Shown: positions 1 to 5,908, counted from the first letter of the stretch. The stretch: DNA of 5,908 nucleotides from JBBRNH01 sp038230415 (GCA_038230415.1 JBBRNH010000148.1:1-5908); one strand, 5' to 3'. A program made the numbers and translations. The notes: generated by a model not told the origin, from the letters alone.

Positions 1-77
1 GCTTCAAATTCACGTTTTACAACTATGGTGTTGTTCGCATTATCTGCAGTAAAGTCAAATACTAAATTATCTTTCAT
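1..77 (-). CDS. SRPBCC / AHSA1-like domain protein, N-terminal fragment (runs off the window)
   Basis: Read on the minus strand from the ATG at 77-75, the frame stays open to base 1 and gives 25 full codons, beginning MKDNLVFDFTADN and ending VVKREFEA. The pattern 'short lead, FDFT, acidic/Asn turn, TI-V-V-KREF-A' matches the first beta strand of Bacteroidota SRPBCC proteins related to the Aha1 C-terminal domain (AHSA1). These are small cytosolic proteins of about 150 residues with a hydrophobic ligand-binding cavity; specific substrates are mostly unknown. In many genomes such genes sit next to an ArsR-type regulator, but none is visible upstream here. The fragment is only about one third G+C, well below the operon to its right, which suggests a different origin. 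The assignment rests on about 25 residues and the domain core is off the window, so the family call is likely but not certain. Confidence 0.7.
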   Translation of the reverse strand, partial: MKDNLVFDFTADNANNTIVVKREFE

Positions 78-160
78 TATTTGTAACTTTAAATTTCATT
101 AATGGGTTAAATCACATTTAATAACTTTCGGGTTGCTTTTATTATTTTGGTGTGTCGTTT
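78..160. other. AT-rich intergenic leader of the SRPBCC gene
   Basis: This stretch lies directly upstream of the minus-strand SRPBCC start. It is strongly AT-rich and has stop codons in the frames examined. No convincing Bacteroidota promoter pair (TTTG about 19 bases before TAnnTTTG) was found reading toward the SRPBCC gene, although the region is the natural place for its promoter. No hairpin terminator was recognised. Confidence 0.4.
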
Positions 161-255
161 TTACAATGACCGCCAACATCTGTATTTACGAAAGTCGCTG
201 CCCATTTCACGTAGAGTTTCGTCAATATCCACTGTGTTGGTAAGTCGGCCCGGTC
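161..255 (-). other. Unassigned coding-like tail, minus strand
   Basis: Between an in-frame TGA at its upstream end and a TAA at 163-161, the minus strand reads about 30 residues, including VDIDETLREMGSDFRKYR. The charged, non-repetitive composition looks more like the end of a real protein than the other frames here. There is no start codon before most of it, so it can only be a remnant or the product of a frameshift. It partly overlaps, in another frame, the end of the integrase remnant, and may be the continuation of that decayed gene or a separate fragment. The family is not recognised and chance cannot be excluded. Confidence 0.2.
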
Positions 256-419
256 AGGCAGACCAACGTTTGCCCCGGCAAGTAAGCCGTTTCGTGGCAA
301 ACACCCAAATCAGTTAACAGGCTTTTTACGGGGTTAAACCTTTTGGTGGTCGGGTGGGTATAAACTCCGGTAATCCGGGTATTTTCGTGGCCCGGCAAAA
401 GCCGTATCCGGTGTTTGAT
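222..419 (-). pseudogene. Decayed 3' end of a tyrosine recombinase / phage-type integrase
   Basis: The minus-strand frame from 419 to the TGA at 224-222 carries the last catalytic block of a tyrosine recombinase. It reads RIRLLPGHENTRITGVYTH followed by TTKRFNPVKSLLTDL. In this family the end of the catalytic domain reads roughly 'IQ-LLGH-x5-TT-x-x-YTH', with nine positions from the His (H/W position) to the nucleophilic Tyr. Here His (codon 389-387) and Tyr (codon 362-360) are exactly nine apart. The 'TTK-F--(I/V)KS-L--L' tail is typical of Bacteroidota integrases. The block follows an in-frame TGA at 422-420, there is no start codon or upstream catalytic Arg region, and LLGH has become LLPGH. 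It is therefore a non-functional remnant; the homology core is about 300-419, and the residues after it are not recognised. Its 5' part would overlap the metallopeptidase gene, so it has been deleted or replaced. Confidence 0.62.
380..387 (+). promoter_or_regulatory. Possible -7 element for the operon (TATTTTCG)
   Basis: TATTTTCG differs at one position from the Bacteroidota sigma-A -7 consensus TAnnTTTG and lies 42 bases before the ATG at 430. No matching TTG/TTTG -33 element is present 17-23 bases upstream. The only TTTTG, at 341-345, is 34 bases away. It also lies within the integrase remnant, so it is a weak candidate. Confidence 0.18.
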
Positions 420-429
420 TCAAGACTGT

Positions 430-1821
430 ATGAGACTACCCTTCCTTCTCTCGCTCATCGGGCTGTATGCCGGTGCAGCCCCCGGTCAAACACCCCACCT
501 CACCGGAGTCGTAACGATTTCGCTGAACGAAGGCGTGATTCGGGCCACTTGGGACGTATCGAACCTGCCCCCAATTACGAATTATAGCATCTGGATCAAT
601 GCCGGTTTTAACATAGACCGCTTTTCGGATAGCACCGGCACAAACCGGCTCTATGAAAAGAAATTCTATAACGCCGATCAGAGCGAAGAAGCGATGCAGT
701 ACGTTTTCGATGCCGACAAAGGGAAGGCGCGGGTCTTGCCGCGCCGGTTTCGGGTGAGTTATACGGGGGCTTTCCCAGTCTATTCTGATACGACGCAGAT
801 GACTGACCGGGGAGACGATAGCGGGCGGATTGCGTTTAACGGTAAAACACTGCGGGCGGGCGACCAATCGTGCTGGTATCCGGTTATTTACGATACTAAT
901 CGCGACGATATTCTCACCGATGTTTCGTATGATATTACGATCAACTGCCCCGATTGTGCGGGGATTTACCTCAACGGCGACGTACCCAAAAGCGGCCCCT
1001 CGGCCCGGTTGGTCTCCCAAAAGCCAGTTCCGTTGTTTCTGCTGGCCGGTCAGGTAGCATCGGTGCAGCAGAGCGGGAGTTATTTTATCAATACCGGCAT
1101 GAACAACCGCACGGCGGCCATTGCCGATAGCTGGATGGGGCGCATCAAACAATTTTACGTCAGTAAACTCAGTATTCCCTACGAGCAATCGGTTTATGCG
1201 GTGGGTGCCACGCCGATTTCCAAGAAAGATGCCTGGATGGTCTGCCGATTTCCGACCATTGCGGTGGTGGGTCATCAGCTATCGTGGCAGGGTCTGATTG
1301 ACGAAAAAAGAAACACACTGGCCGATTCGATGCAGTTTGTGCAGTTTATTGGTCACGAAATGGGCCATTATTACTTTGGCAACCGGCTGCGGCCCAACAG
1401 CGACCTGAAATACACGTTTATGGAGGGCTGCACCGAATACCTGGCGTTGCAGTTGGTGCGAACGGTATTGGGCGAGCGACATTACCGGCAAAAATTAGCT
1501 ACTTACCACCGGCGCATCGGCACCCGCCGGGATTTTAAAGCGTTGACTGTGGCATCGGTCAGCGAACCCCTGCGCGAACTGCAACACTACGTTTACGTGC
1601 CGCTCGTGCTGACGGCCCTTGAACACGAAATTGGCAGCGCACAAGTCTGGAAATGGCTCTCGACGGTCTTAAAAAGTCCGCCCGGAAAAACAGACTACGC
1701 TTTTTTTAAGGATTCGCTACTCAGGAGCGGGGTCACGCCAGATTCGTATCAACTGTTTGAAAGTAAATACGTTACGTCTGAAAAGTCGGTAGAAAATGTC
1801 CTTGCCGCCACAAAACCCTAA
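430..1821 (+). CDS. Secreted M1-like gluzincin metallopeptidase lacking the GxMEN motif
   Basis: The product is 463 residues. The start is placed at ATG 430 rather than the TTG at 415 because the signal peptide (MRLPFLLSLIGLYAGAAPGQT) then begins at once with its Arg and hydrophobic core. There is no lipobox Cys, so a soluble periplasmic or exported enzyme is expected. Residues of about 20-210 resemble the beta-rich N-terminal domain of M1 peptidases, with CWYPV and SYDITINCPDC (a CxxC pair, C173/C176). The catalytic part has HEMGH (H309-H313), then 18 residues, then Glu332 in MEGCTEYL, the M1-type HExxH-x18-E zinc site. Tyr387, in HYVYVPLVLTALEHEIG, aligns with the transition-state Tyr of leukotriene A4 hydrolase, 15 positions before the conserved Gly. 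The upstream GxMEN exopeptidase motif is not visible; FPTIAVVGHQLSWQGL occupies that place. The substrate is unknown, and loss of GxMEN could mean non-aminopeptidase specificity. It lacks the long C-terminal helical domain of classical M1 enzymes and any T9SS tail. The last 26 bases overlap the next gene. Confidence 0.85.
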   Translation: MRLPFLLSLIGLYAGAAPGQTPHLTGVVTISLNEGVIRATWDVSNLPPITNYSIWINAGFNIDRFSDSTGTNRLYEKKFYNADQSEEAMQYVFDADKGKARVLPRRFRVSYTGAFPVYSDTTQMTDRGDDSGRIAFNGKTLRAGDQSCWYPVIYDTNRDDILTDVSYDITINCPDCAGIYLNGDVPKSGPSARLVSQKPVPLFLLAGQVASVQQSGSYFINTGMNNRTAAIADSWMGRIKQFYVSKLSIPYEQSVYAVGATPISKKDAWMVCRFPTIAVVGHQLSWQGLIDEKRNTLADSMQFVQFIGHEMGHYYFGNRLRPNSDLKYTFMEGCTEYLALQLVRTVLGERHYRQKLATYHRRIGTRRDFKALTVASVSEPLRELQHYVYVPLVLTALEHEIGSAQVWKWLSTVLKSPPGKTDYAFFKDSLLRSGVTPDSYQLFESKYVTSEKSVENVLAATKP

Positions 1822-4696
1822 GACCACCGTAGCCGTATGGTTCCCGGATTGTTTCATCGCCTGCGGTAGGTTGGCGGGCCGATTGCTGTGCCTTGCGTTT
1901 ATGTTTCACGGATTGTACGGATTCGCGCAACCCGCCCGGTTTGGGAACGAATGGATCAATCCGGCCCAAACCTACTACAAAATCCCCATTGCCACGCCGG
2001 GCCGCTATCGCATCACCCACACCGACCTTGTTCGGGCCGGAATCGCTCTTAATACCCTCAACCCAAATGCGTTACAGCTCTTTCGGCGCGGTCAGGAACT
2101 GCCCGTCACCGTGTCAGCCGGGGGCAACCGGCAGCTTGGCGAAACCGATTTTATTGAGTTTGACGGGCAGCGCAACGATGGGGCAACGGATTCATCGCTC
2201 TACCGCCCCCCGGCCCGGCAACCCCACCCGCATTATTCGCTGTTTTCTGACACGGCGGCTTATTTCCTGACCTGGCGACTCGACGGCAAACCCGGCCTCC
2301 GCGAATTGCCGTTGCCCGGTACAAAACCCGCCTGGGAGTGGGCCGATGACCTCCGATTGCTCACCACTGATTACCCGGCAGGCACCATTTATCCGCCCGG
2401 TGCAACCTACGCCAGCGGAGCCATCCTGAGCAGTTACGACACCGGAGAAGGCTGGACAGGGCCGCTTATAAATGCGGGAGAGTCTCACAGTCAGGTGTTT
2501 GCGCTGACGAATCCGGTCTTAACCGCCAAACAGCCGCAGGTTGAGGTGTTGATGATGGGCCGAAGTGTCGGCAATCACCGCGCCGATGTGTTTGCCAATG
2601 GCCGTTTGTTGGGAATTGCAAACTGGGCCGATAACCAGACCGCCCGCCTGACTGCCGACCTGCTGCCGGTTGATCTGAATCCAATAAACAGTGCCGGTTT
2701 ATCGCTCACCTTAACGGTGCAGAACGGCCCCGAATCAGCCCCACTATCGGTGAGTTATTGGCGCGTCCGGTATCCGCAACAGCCGCCCGCAACGATTCCG
2801 GTTTTGCCAGTTCCGGCCCTGCAACGGGTTGTGTTTCAGGAGTTTTCGGGCATAGTACCAAATTACATCATCATCACGCATCCGGCTCTGCAACAGCCGG
2901 TTGGCAGCAGTAAAAATCCCGTTCAGGCCTACGCAACCTACCGGGCTTCGGCGGCTGGCGGGGGTTTCGATACGCTGACTGCCACCGTTACCGACCTGTT
3001 TAATGCGTTCAGCTATGGCGAACGCAGCCCGTTGGCAATCCGGCGATTTATGGATTTTATGCTGGCAAAGCAACCCGTCAACCGCCCCGTATTTCTGTTT
3101 TTGATCGGCCAATCGCGTGACCCGCAGGGCGTTCGTAAAAATGCCAATGCGTTTCTGCTCGATATGATTCCGAATGCGGGCTGGCCCGGTTCTGATGTGT
3201 TGCTGGTGGATGGCCTGGCGGGAAATTCACAAAACCCAACCCCCGAAAATGTCCCCGCCGTTGCCATCGGACGGCTCAACGCCAATCAGCCGCAACAGGT
3301 GCTGGACTACCTCGAAAAAATCCGCGAACACGAAACGCCCGACACCGCGAGCGCGTGGCAACGGCGGGTGCTGCACCTCAGTGGCGGGCGTTCTGCCGAT
3401 GAACTCGTGCGGTTTCGGGCCTACGTGGATGCGTTTGCCGCATTTGCTCAACAGCCGCCCCTCTCGGCAACGGTCACCACGCTTGGCAAACAAACCGACG
3501 AACCCGTTGAAATTCTACCCGTTGTTGACCCTGTTAATCAGGGTGTTGCGCTGCTGACGCTGTTCGGCCATTCGAGTTTGGATGTGGCCGATGTGGACAT
3601 TGGTTTTGCCAGTGATGCCGCACGGGGGTATGCCAACCGGGGCCGCTATCCGTTTGTGTTCGTGAACGGCTGCGCGGCTGGTAATTTCTTCTTCGGGCGG
3701 CCCACCTTTGGCACCGATTGGGTGCTGACACCCCGGCGCGGGGCTATCGGGTTTCTGGCCCATACTTACAACGGTTTCGATGAACCGCTCCGCGACTATG
3801 CCGCGCAGTTTTACGGCGTTCTGGCCGACAGCACGTTTACGAATCAGGCCATTGGCCGCATTCAGCAAGAAACGATTCGCCGGTATATAGTGCAGCATCA
3901 GGACATTTACGCCATTACCAACGCCCAACAAATTACGTTGCAGGGAGACCCCGCCGTGCGGATATTCCCGAAGCTAATCACCGCCACTGTCCCCGAACCG
4001 ACCGACCGGCTGGCTCCATTACTCGACGTGGCCGTTGACGGCAGGCGGTTGCGGAATGATGATTTTGTGCCGGCCCGCCCCGTAATTTCGGTGTTGATTC
4101 AGGACGACGCTGCCCTTTCCGCCGACACCACAACCCTGACCTTGTTGCTGCAACGGCCCTGCCCAACGGGAACGGCGGTCTGCCCGTTTACGAAAATTTC
4201 GCTGCGGTCGGCCACCCTGAAAGCCGAAACCATCGCGCCGTTTTCGGGTACGGCTACGCCCCAAAACGCCCTGCGCCTGACGTGCCAACTGCCTGATAAC
4301 CTGCCCGATGGCCGGTATCAATTGTTGGTTCAGGGCCGCGACCGGGCCGGAAACCGGGCCGCGCCGTATCAGATTGCGTTTCGGGTGCAGGGTGCGTTGG
4401 CCGTGTTGGAGTCCGGTGTTTTTCCGAATCCGGCAACGGGTGCGCCCGTCACGTTTTGGCTCACGCTGGCCGGTGCCGAACCGCCCGCCGAACCCGCCAC
4501 CTTGCGGGTTTTCGATGCCGGTGGCCGGGTGGTCTGGTTGCAGGAAATGCCGTTGCGGGTGGGCTACAACGCCGTTTTCTGGAATCCGCCACCCATACTG
4601 GCGGCTGGCCTATATGGCTATCGGTGGCAACTCCCCAGCGATTTTTTGGGAACGGCTGACGCTTTGGTACGGGGACGGATTTTGCTCGTGCCATGA
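1796..4696 (+). CDS. porU2: PorU2-type C25 (gingipain-like) cysteine peptidase, putative T9SS sortase
   Basis: The product is 966 residues from ATG 1796 and matches PorU-family layout. It has a signal peptide ending GFA-Q at about residues 44/45. Then comes an N-terminal beta domain (about 55-345) with YYKIPIATPGRYRI, FDGQRNDGATDSSLY (122-136) and YWRVRYPQ. The C25 caspase-like domain runs about 357-725: YIIITHP, FNAFSYGERSPLAIRRF (402 on), catalytic His592 in LFGHSS, Cys626 in FVNGCAAGN, closing with LQGDPAVRIFP. The 34-residue His-Cys spacing is close to that of gingipains. An Ig-like segment (about 730-865, with LPDGRYQLLVQGRDRAGN) precedes a C-terminal domain (about 873-966) with GVFPNPATG, VFDAGGRVVW and GLYGYRW, typical of T9SS cargo. 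In T9SS bacteria PorU acts on the cell surface, cutting cargo C-terminal domains and attaching cargo to anionic LPS; the exact job of PorU2 paralogues is not settled. It overlaps the upstream gene by 26 bases and the downstream gene by ATGA, so coupled translation is likely. Confidence 0.85.
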   Translation: MSLPPQNPKTTVAVWFPDCFIACGRLAGRLLCLAFMFHGLYGFAQPARFGNEWINPAQTYYKIPIATPGRYRITHTDLVRAGIALNTLNPNALQLFRRGQELPVTVSAGGNRQLGETDFIEFDGQRNDGATDSSLYRPPARQPHPHYSLFSDTAAYFLTWRLDGKPGLRELPLPGTKPAWEWADDLRLLTTDYPAGTIYPPGATYASGAILSSYDTGEGWTGPLINAGESHSQVFALTNPVLTAKQPQVEVLMMGRSVGNHRADVFANGRLLGIANWADNQTARLTADLLPVDLNPINSAGLSLTLTVQNGPESAPLSVSYWRVRYPQQPPATIPVLPVPALQRVVFQEFSGIVPNYIIITHPALQQPVGSSKNPVQAYATYRASAAGGGFDTLTATVTDLFNAFSYGERSPLAIRRFMDFMLAKQPVNRPVFLFLIGQSRDPQGVRKNANAFLLDMIPNAGWPGSDVLLVDGLAGNSQNPTPENVPAVAIGRLNANQPQQVLDYLEKIREHETPDTASAWQRRVLHLSGGRSADELVRFRAYVDAFAAFAQQPPLSATVTTLGKQTDEPVEILPVVDPVNQGVALLTLFGHSSLDVADVDIGFASDAARGYANRGRYPFVFVNGCAAGNFFFGRPTFGTDWVLTPRRGAIGFLAHTYNGFDEPLRDYAAQFYGVLADSTFTNQAIGRIQQETIRRYIVQHQDIYAITNAQQITLQGDPAVRIFPKLITATVPEPTDRLAPLLDVAVDGRRLRNDDFVPARPVISVLIQDDAALSADTTTLTLLLQRPCPTGTAVCPFTKISLRSATLKAETIAPFSGTATPQNALRLTCQLPDNLPDGRYQLLVQGRDRAGNRAAPYQIAFRVQGALAVLESGVFPNPATGAPVTFWLTLAGAEPPAEPATLRVFDAGGRVVWLQEMPLRVGYNAVFWNPPPILAAGLYGYRWQLPSDFLGTADALVRGRILLVP
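1871..1873 (+). other. Alternative TTG start of the C25 peptidase
   Basis: From ATG 1796 the first 25 residues are an unusually long, non-hydrophobic lead (MSLPPQNPKTTVAVWFPDCF...) before the signal core. Starting at the in-frame TTG 1871 would give a compact signal peptide, MAGRLLCLAFMFHGLYGFAQ, and remove the overlap with the metallopeptidase. A third option, ATG 1901, leaves too little hydrophobic sequence. No Shine-Dalgarno sequence decides between them, so ATG 1796 is kept as the annotated start with this caveat. Confidence 0.3.
4412..4696 (+). other. T9SS-type C-terminal domain of the C25 peptidase
   Basis: Codons 873-966 encode a roughly 94-residue beta domain: GVFPNPATG, a strand rich in Thr/Leu, LRVFDAGGRVVW, VGYNAVFW, AAGLYGYRW and a final GRILLVP. 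'PNP ... v-d--Gr-v ... G-n ... aGlY-y' is the recognised order of T9SS sorting domains and FlgD-like Ig folds. In cargo proteins this domain is the export signal and is cut off by PorU. In P. gingivalis PorU it is retained, so it may be kept here too. The boundary with the preceding Ig-like segment is approximate. Confidence 0.6.
4693..4696 (+). promoter_or_regulatory. ATGA stop-start overlap (translational coupling)
   Basis: The ATG of the membrane protein shares bases with the TGA stop of the C25 peptidase. This four-base overlap is the usual sign of termination-reinitiation and argues that the two products are made together. Confidence 0.8.
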
Positions 4697-5760
4697 GGCC
4701 AACCGGGTTGATAATCACTGGTTTTGTGTTGTTATCGGGTTTGGTCTTCGCCCTTGCCTGGCTCGATCCCAATCACGGCACCTCGCCCGATTCGGCGGTG
4801 TATCTGCACATTGCGGCTGACTTTTCGCAGTACAACGGCACGTTTCCCATCGGCTACCCGGCCCTGATTCGGTTGGTTGCGGGGCTAACGGGATTAGAAC
4901 CGCTCTGGGCCTCTAAATTGGTGAATGTAGTTGCCGTTGGCGTATCAGTTGCGCTGTGGGTGCGTCGGCTTGGGTCAACCGGCGTGGCGTGGTTGCTGAG
5001 TGTGTGGCTGCTGGGTCAGTTTATCCGGGTTGTGGCCTTCACCTGGTCAGAGACGGTATTTTTGGTATTGCTGGCCGAAGTCGTCTGGGCCATCGTTCAG
5101 GTTGAGAATCAACCCGATTTAGCGCGGGAAATCCGGTTACTGCTCGTATTGGTTGCCTTGTTTCTGGTGCGGTACGTGGGCGGATTTATGATTCTGGTGG
5201 TGCTGGTCGCATTCCGAAAAAGACCAAAACTCAGTGCCATTAGTTTGGCTTTCGGGCTATTCATCATCAGCTATTTCGTGCTGAATCACCACGTAGTCGG
5301 CTCATTCTGGGGTGGTTCGCGGTTCGGCCCGGTGGAGCCGCCGGGCGCGTTGGCGGGGTTGTTTGGCCGGGCCTTGCTGAACGAGTTTCTGCTTGTCCGT
5401 GACTTTCTGCCGGGCTATTCAACTACGTTGGCGTGGCTTGGGTTGGTGCTGCAAGCGGGCTGGCTGATGCTGGCGGGTCGGTCGGTTCGTGACCTGTCCA
5501 AATCCGTTGCTTCAACCCAAACGCGGCAATTAGCCCGGCTTTTTTTGCTCACGGCGGGGGTATATGTGGTTGTCTTGTTCACCCTTCGTGCCGTCAGCCC
5601 GTTCGATGCGCCCAACGCCCGGCTGATGGCCCCGGCTACGTTTTGTGCGTTGTGGGCCGGGCTGCTCTGGCTCACCCAACAGCCTGATTATCAACACCGA
5701 TTGCGGTGGTACTGGCTGGCATTGATAGGGCTGTCGTGGTTGGCGTTGGCTCCGTATTAG
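4693..5760 (+). CDS. Short GT-C-like polytopic membrane glycosyltransferase (GT39/ArnT-like), putative
   Basis: This 355-residue protein is mostly hydrophobic, with about ten predicted membrane spans: near 6-23, 71-90, 97-115, 118-136, 147-173, 181-197, 244-261, 280-301, 311-327 and 340-353. After the first span an exposed loop has SPDSAVYLHIA (Asp33, Tyr37) and PIGYPALIRL, the position where GT-C enzymes carry their catalytic Asp and 'P-gYP' element. TWSETVFLVLL (Glu120), LVRYVGGF (Arg160-Tyr161) and NARLMAP (Arg310-Pro314) match other recurring GT-C positions. GT-C enzymes move a sugar from a polyprenyl-phosphate donor to a lipid or protein at the periplasmic face of the inner membrane. At 355 residues it is shorter than the usual 450-600 and has no periplasmic C-terminal domain, so the acceptor cannot be predicted. 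It could be a non-catalytic relative. Its ATGA coupling to the PorU2-type gene links it to envelope protein or surface-glycan processing. Confidence 0.62.
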   Translation: MRPTGLIITGFVLLSGLVFALAWLDPNHGTSPDSAVYLHIAADFSQYNGTFPIGYPALIRLVAGLTGLEPLWASKLVNVVAVGVSVALWVRRLGSTGVAWLLSVWLLGQFIRVVAFTWSETVFLVLLAEVVWAIVQVENQPDLAREIRLLLVLVALFLVRYVGGFMILVVLVAFRKRPKLSAISLAFGLFIISYFVLNHHVVGSFWGGSRFGPVEPPGALAGLFGRALLNEFLLVRDFLPGYSTTLAWLGLVLQAGWLMLAGRSVRDLSKSVASTQTRQLARLFLLTAGVYVVVLFTLRAVSPFDAPNARLMAPATFCALWAGLLWLTQQPDYQHRLRWYWLALIGLSWLALAPY

Positions 5761-5890
5761 TGAGCAATAATTAACGTGGATTATGGATAAGTCTTCTGTG
5801 ATACGCTGACAGTGAGTGCATAGTAGGCAGGAGATGCCGAGATTTGTAGGACCAACTAACATTTCTCACAACCCCCGCCCATATGCTCCG
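5761..5890. other. Intergenic tail without a supported gene
   Basis: Directly after the TAG of the membrane protein the base composition drops toward AT. No stable GC hairpin followed by a T-run was found, so no intrinsic terminator can be assigned. A minus-strand open frame starting at 5862 runs antisense through the end of the membrane protein and has no recognised family. A plus-strand ATG at 5883 (MLREDKAN...) is open to the window end, but eight codons cannot support a gene. Confidence 0.4.
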
Positions 5891-5898
5891 CGAAGATA
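5891..5898 (-). promoter_or_regulatory. Possible minus-strand -7 element (TATCTTCG)
   Basis: Read on the minus strand, TTTATCTTCGCGG contains TATCTTCG, one mismatch from the Bacteroidota -7 consensus TAnnTTTG. The -33 element would lie beyond the window edge and cannot be checked. If real, it would drive transcription leftward into 5761-5890, antisense to the end of the membrane protein gene. Confidence 0.22.
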
Positions 5899-5908
5899 AA
5901 GCAAACAA

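Noticed and set aside
166..243. Small plus-strand ORF of 25 codons
   Set aside because: It has no start signal and no recognisable features; the minus-strand reading of the same DNA looks more protein-like.
273..405. Similar strings CCCGGCAAGTAAGCCGT and CCCGGCAAAAGCCGT, each near TTCGTGGC, as possible att direct repeats
   Set aside because: They are short, differ in length and in the order of the flanking match, and fall inside the integrase remnant; chance similarity is more likely.
354..587. Plus-strand open frame of 77 codons across the operon start
   Set aside because: It overlaps the signal peptide and first domain of the metallopeptidase in another frame, is rich in Arg/Pro/Ser, and resembles nothing known.
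436..1275. Long minus-strand open frame (279 codons) inside the metallopeptidase gene
   Set aside because: It is antisense to a gene with clear signal peptide and catalytic motifs, has no recognisable domain, and is a common by-product of GC-biased third positions.
4308..4820. 170-codon plus-strand frame spanning the C25/membrane protein junction
   Set aside because: Its Arg/Gly/Trp-rich composition is that of a shifted reading of GC-rich coding DNA, and both overlapping genes are well supported.
5530..5862. 110-codon minus-strand frame from the tail into the membrane protein gene
   Set aside because: Most of it is antisense to a supported gene, and its low-quality composition gives no family match. 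Only the upstream promoter-like element is kept as a weak note.
1..5908. CRISPR arrays, tRNA or rRNA genes, riboswitches, intact insertion sequences
   Set aside because: No regularly spaced repeats, cloverleaf or rRNA signatures, conserved riboswitch cores, or paired terminal inverted repeats with a transposase were seen.

Overview
The window looks like a chromosome segment from a Bacteroidota bacterium, most likely a Cytophagales member of the Spirosoma type. This rests on a gingipain-like C25 peptidase of the PorU family with a type IX secretion (T9SS) style C-terminal domain, the lack of Shine-Dalgarno sequences before the genes, and TAnnTTTG-like promoter elements. No database search was possible, so the lineage is inferred.

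Layout. (1) Bases 1-77, minus strand: the first 25 codons of an SRPBCC/AHSA1-type protein in AT-rich DNA; the rest lies outside the window. (2) Bases 78-429: no intact gene. The minus strand at 222-419 holds a decayed 3' end of a tyrosine recombinase that still shows its GH and YTH motifs, with a further unassigned coding-like tail at 161-255. (3) Bases 430-5760, plus strand: three tightly packed genes. They are a secreted M1-like (gluzincin) metallopeptidase, a large PorU2-type C25 cysteine peptidase, and a short multi-spanning GT-C-like membrane protein. The junctions overlap by 26 and 4 bases, so this is almost certainly one translationally coupled operon. (4) Bases 5761-5908: a more AT-rich tail with no supported gene and a possible minus-strand promoter element at its very end.

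How the genes may work together. The first two products carry export signals and are peptidases expected beyond the inner membrane. The third resembles lipid-linked-sugar glycosyltransferases that act at the periplasmic face of the inner membrane. PorU-family enzymes in T9SS bacteria cleave the C-terminal signal of cargo proteins and join them to a cell-surface glycolipid. A plausible but unproven reading is an accessory envelope cassette for processing and glycan modification of exported proteins. The left flank, with its compositional break and integrase remnant, suggests an old integration site beside this operon.
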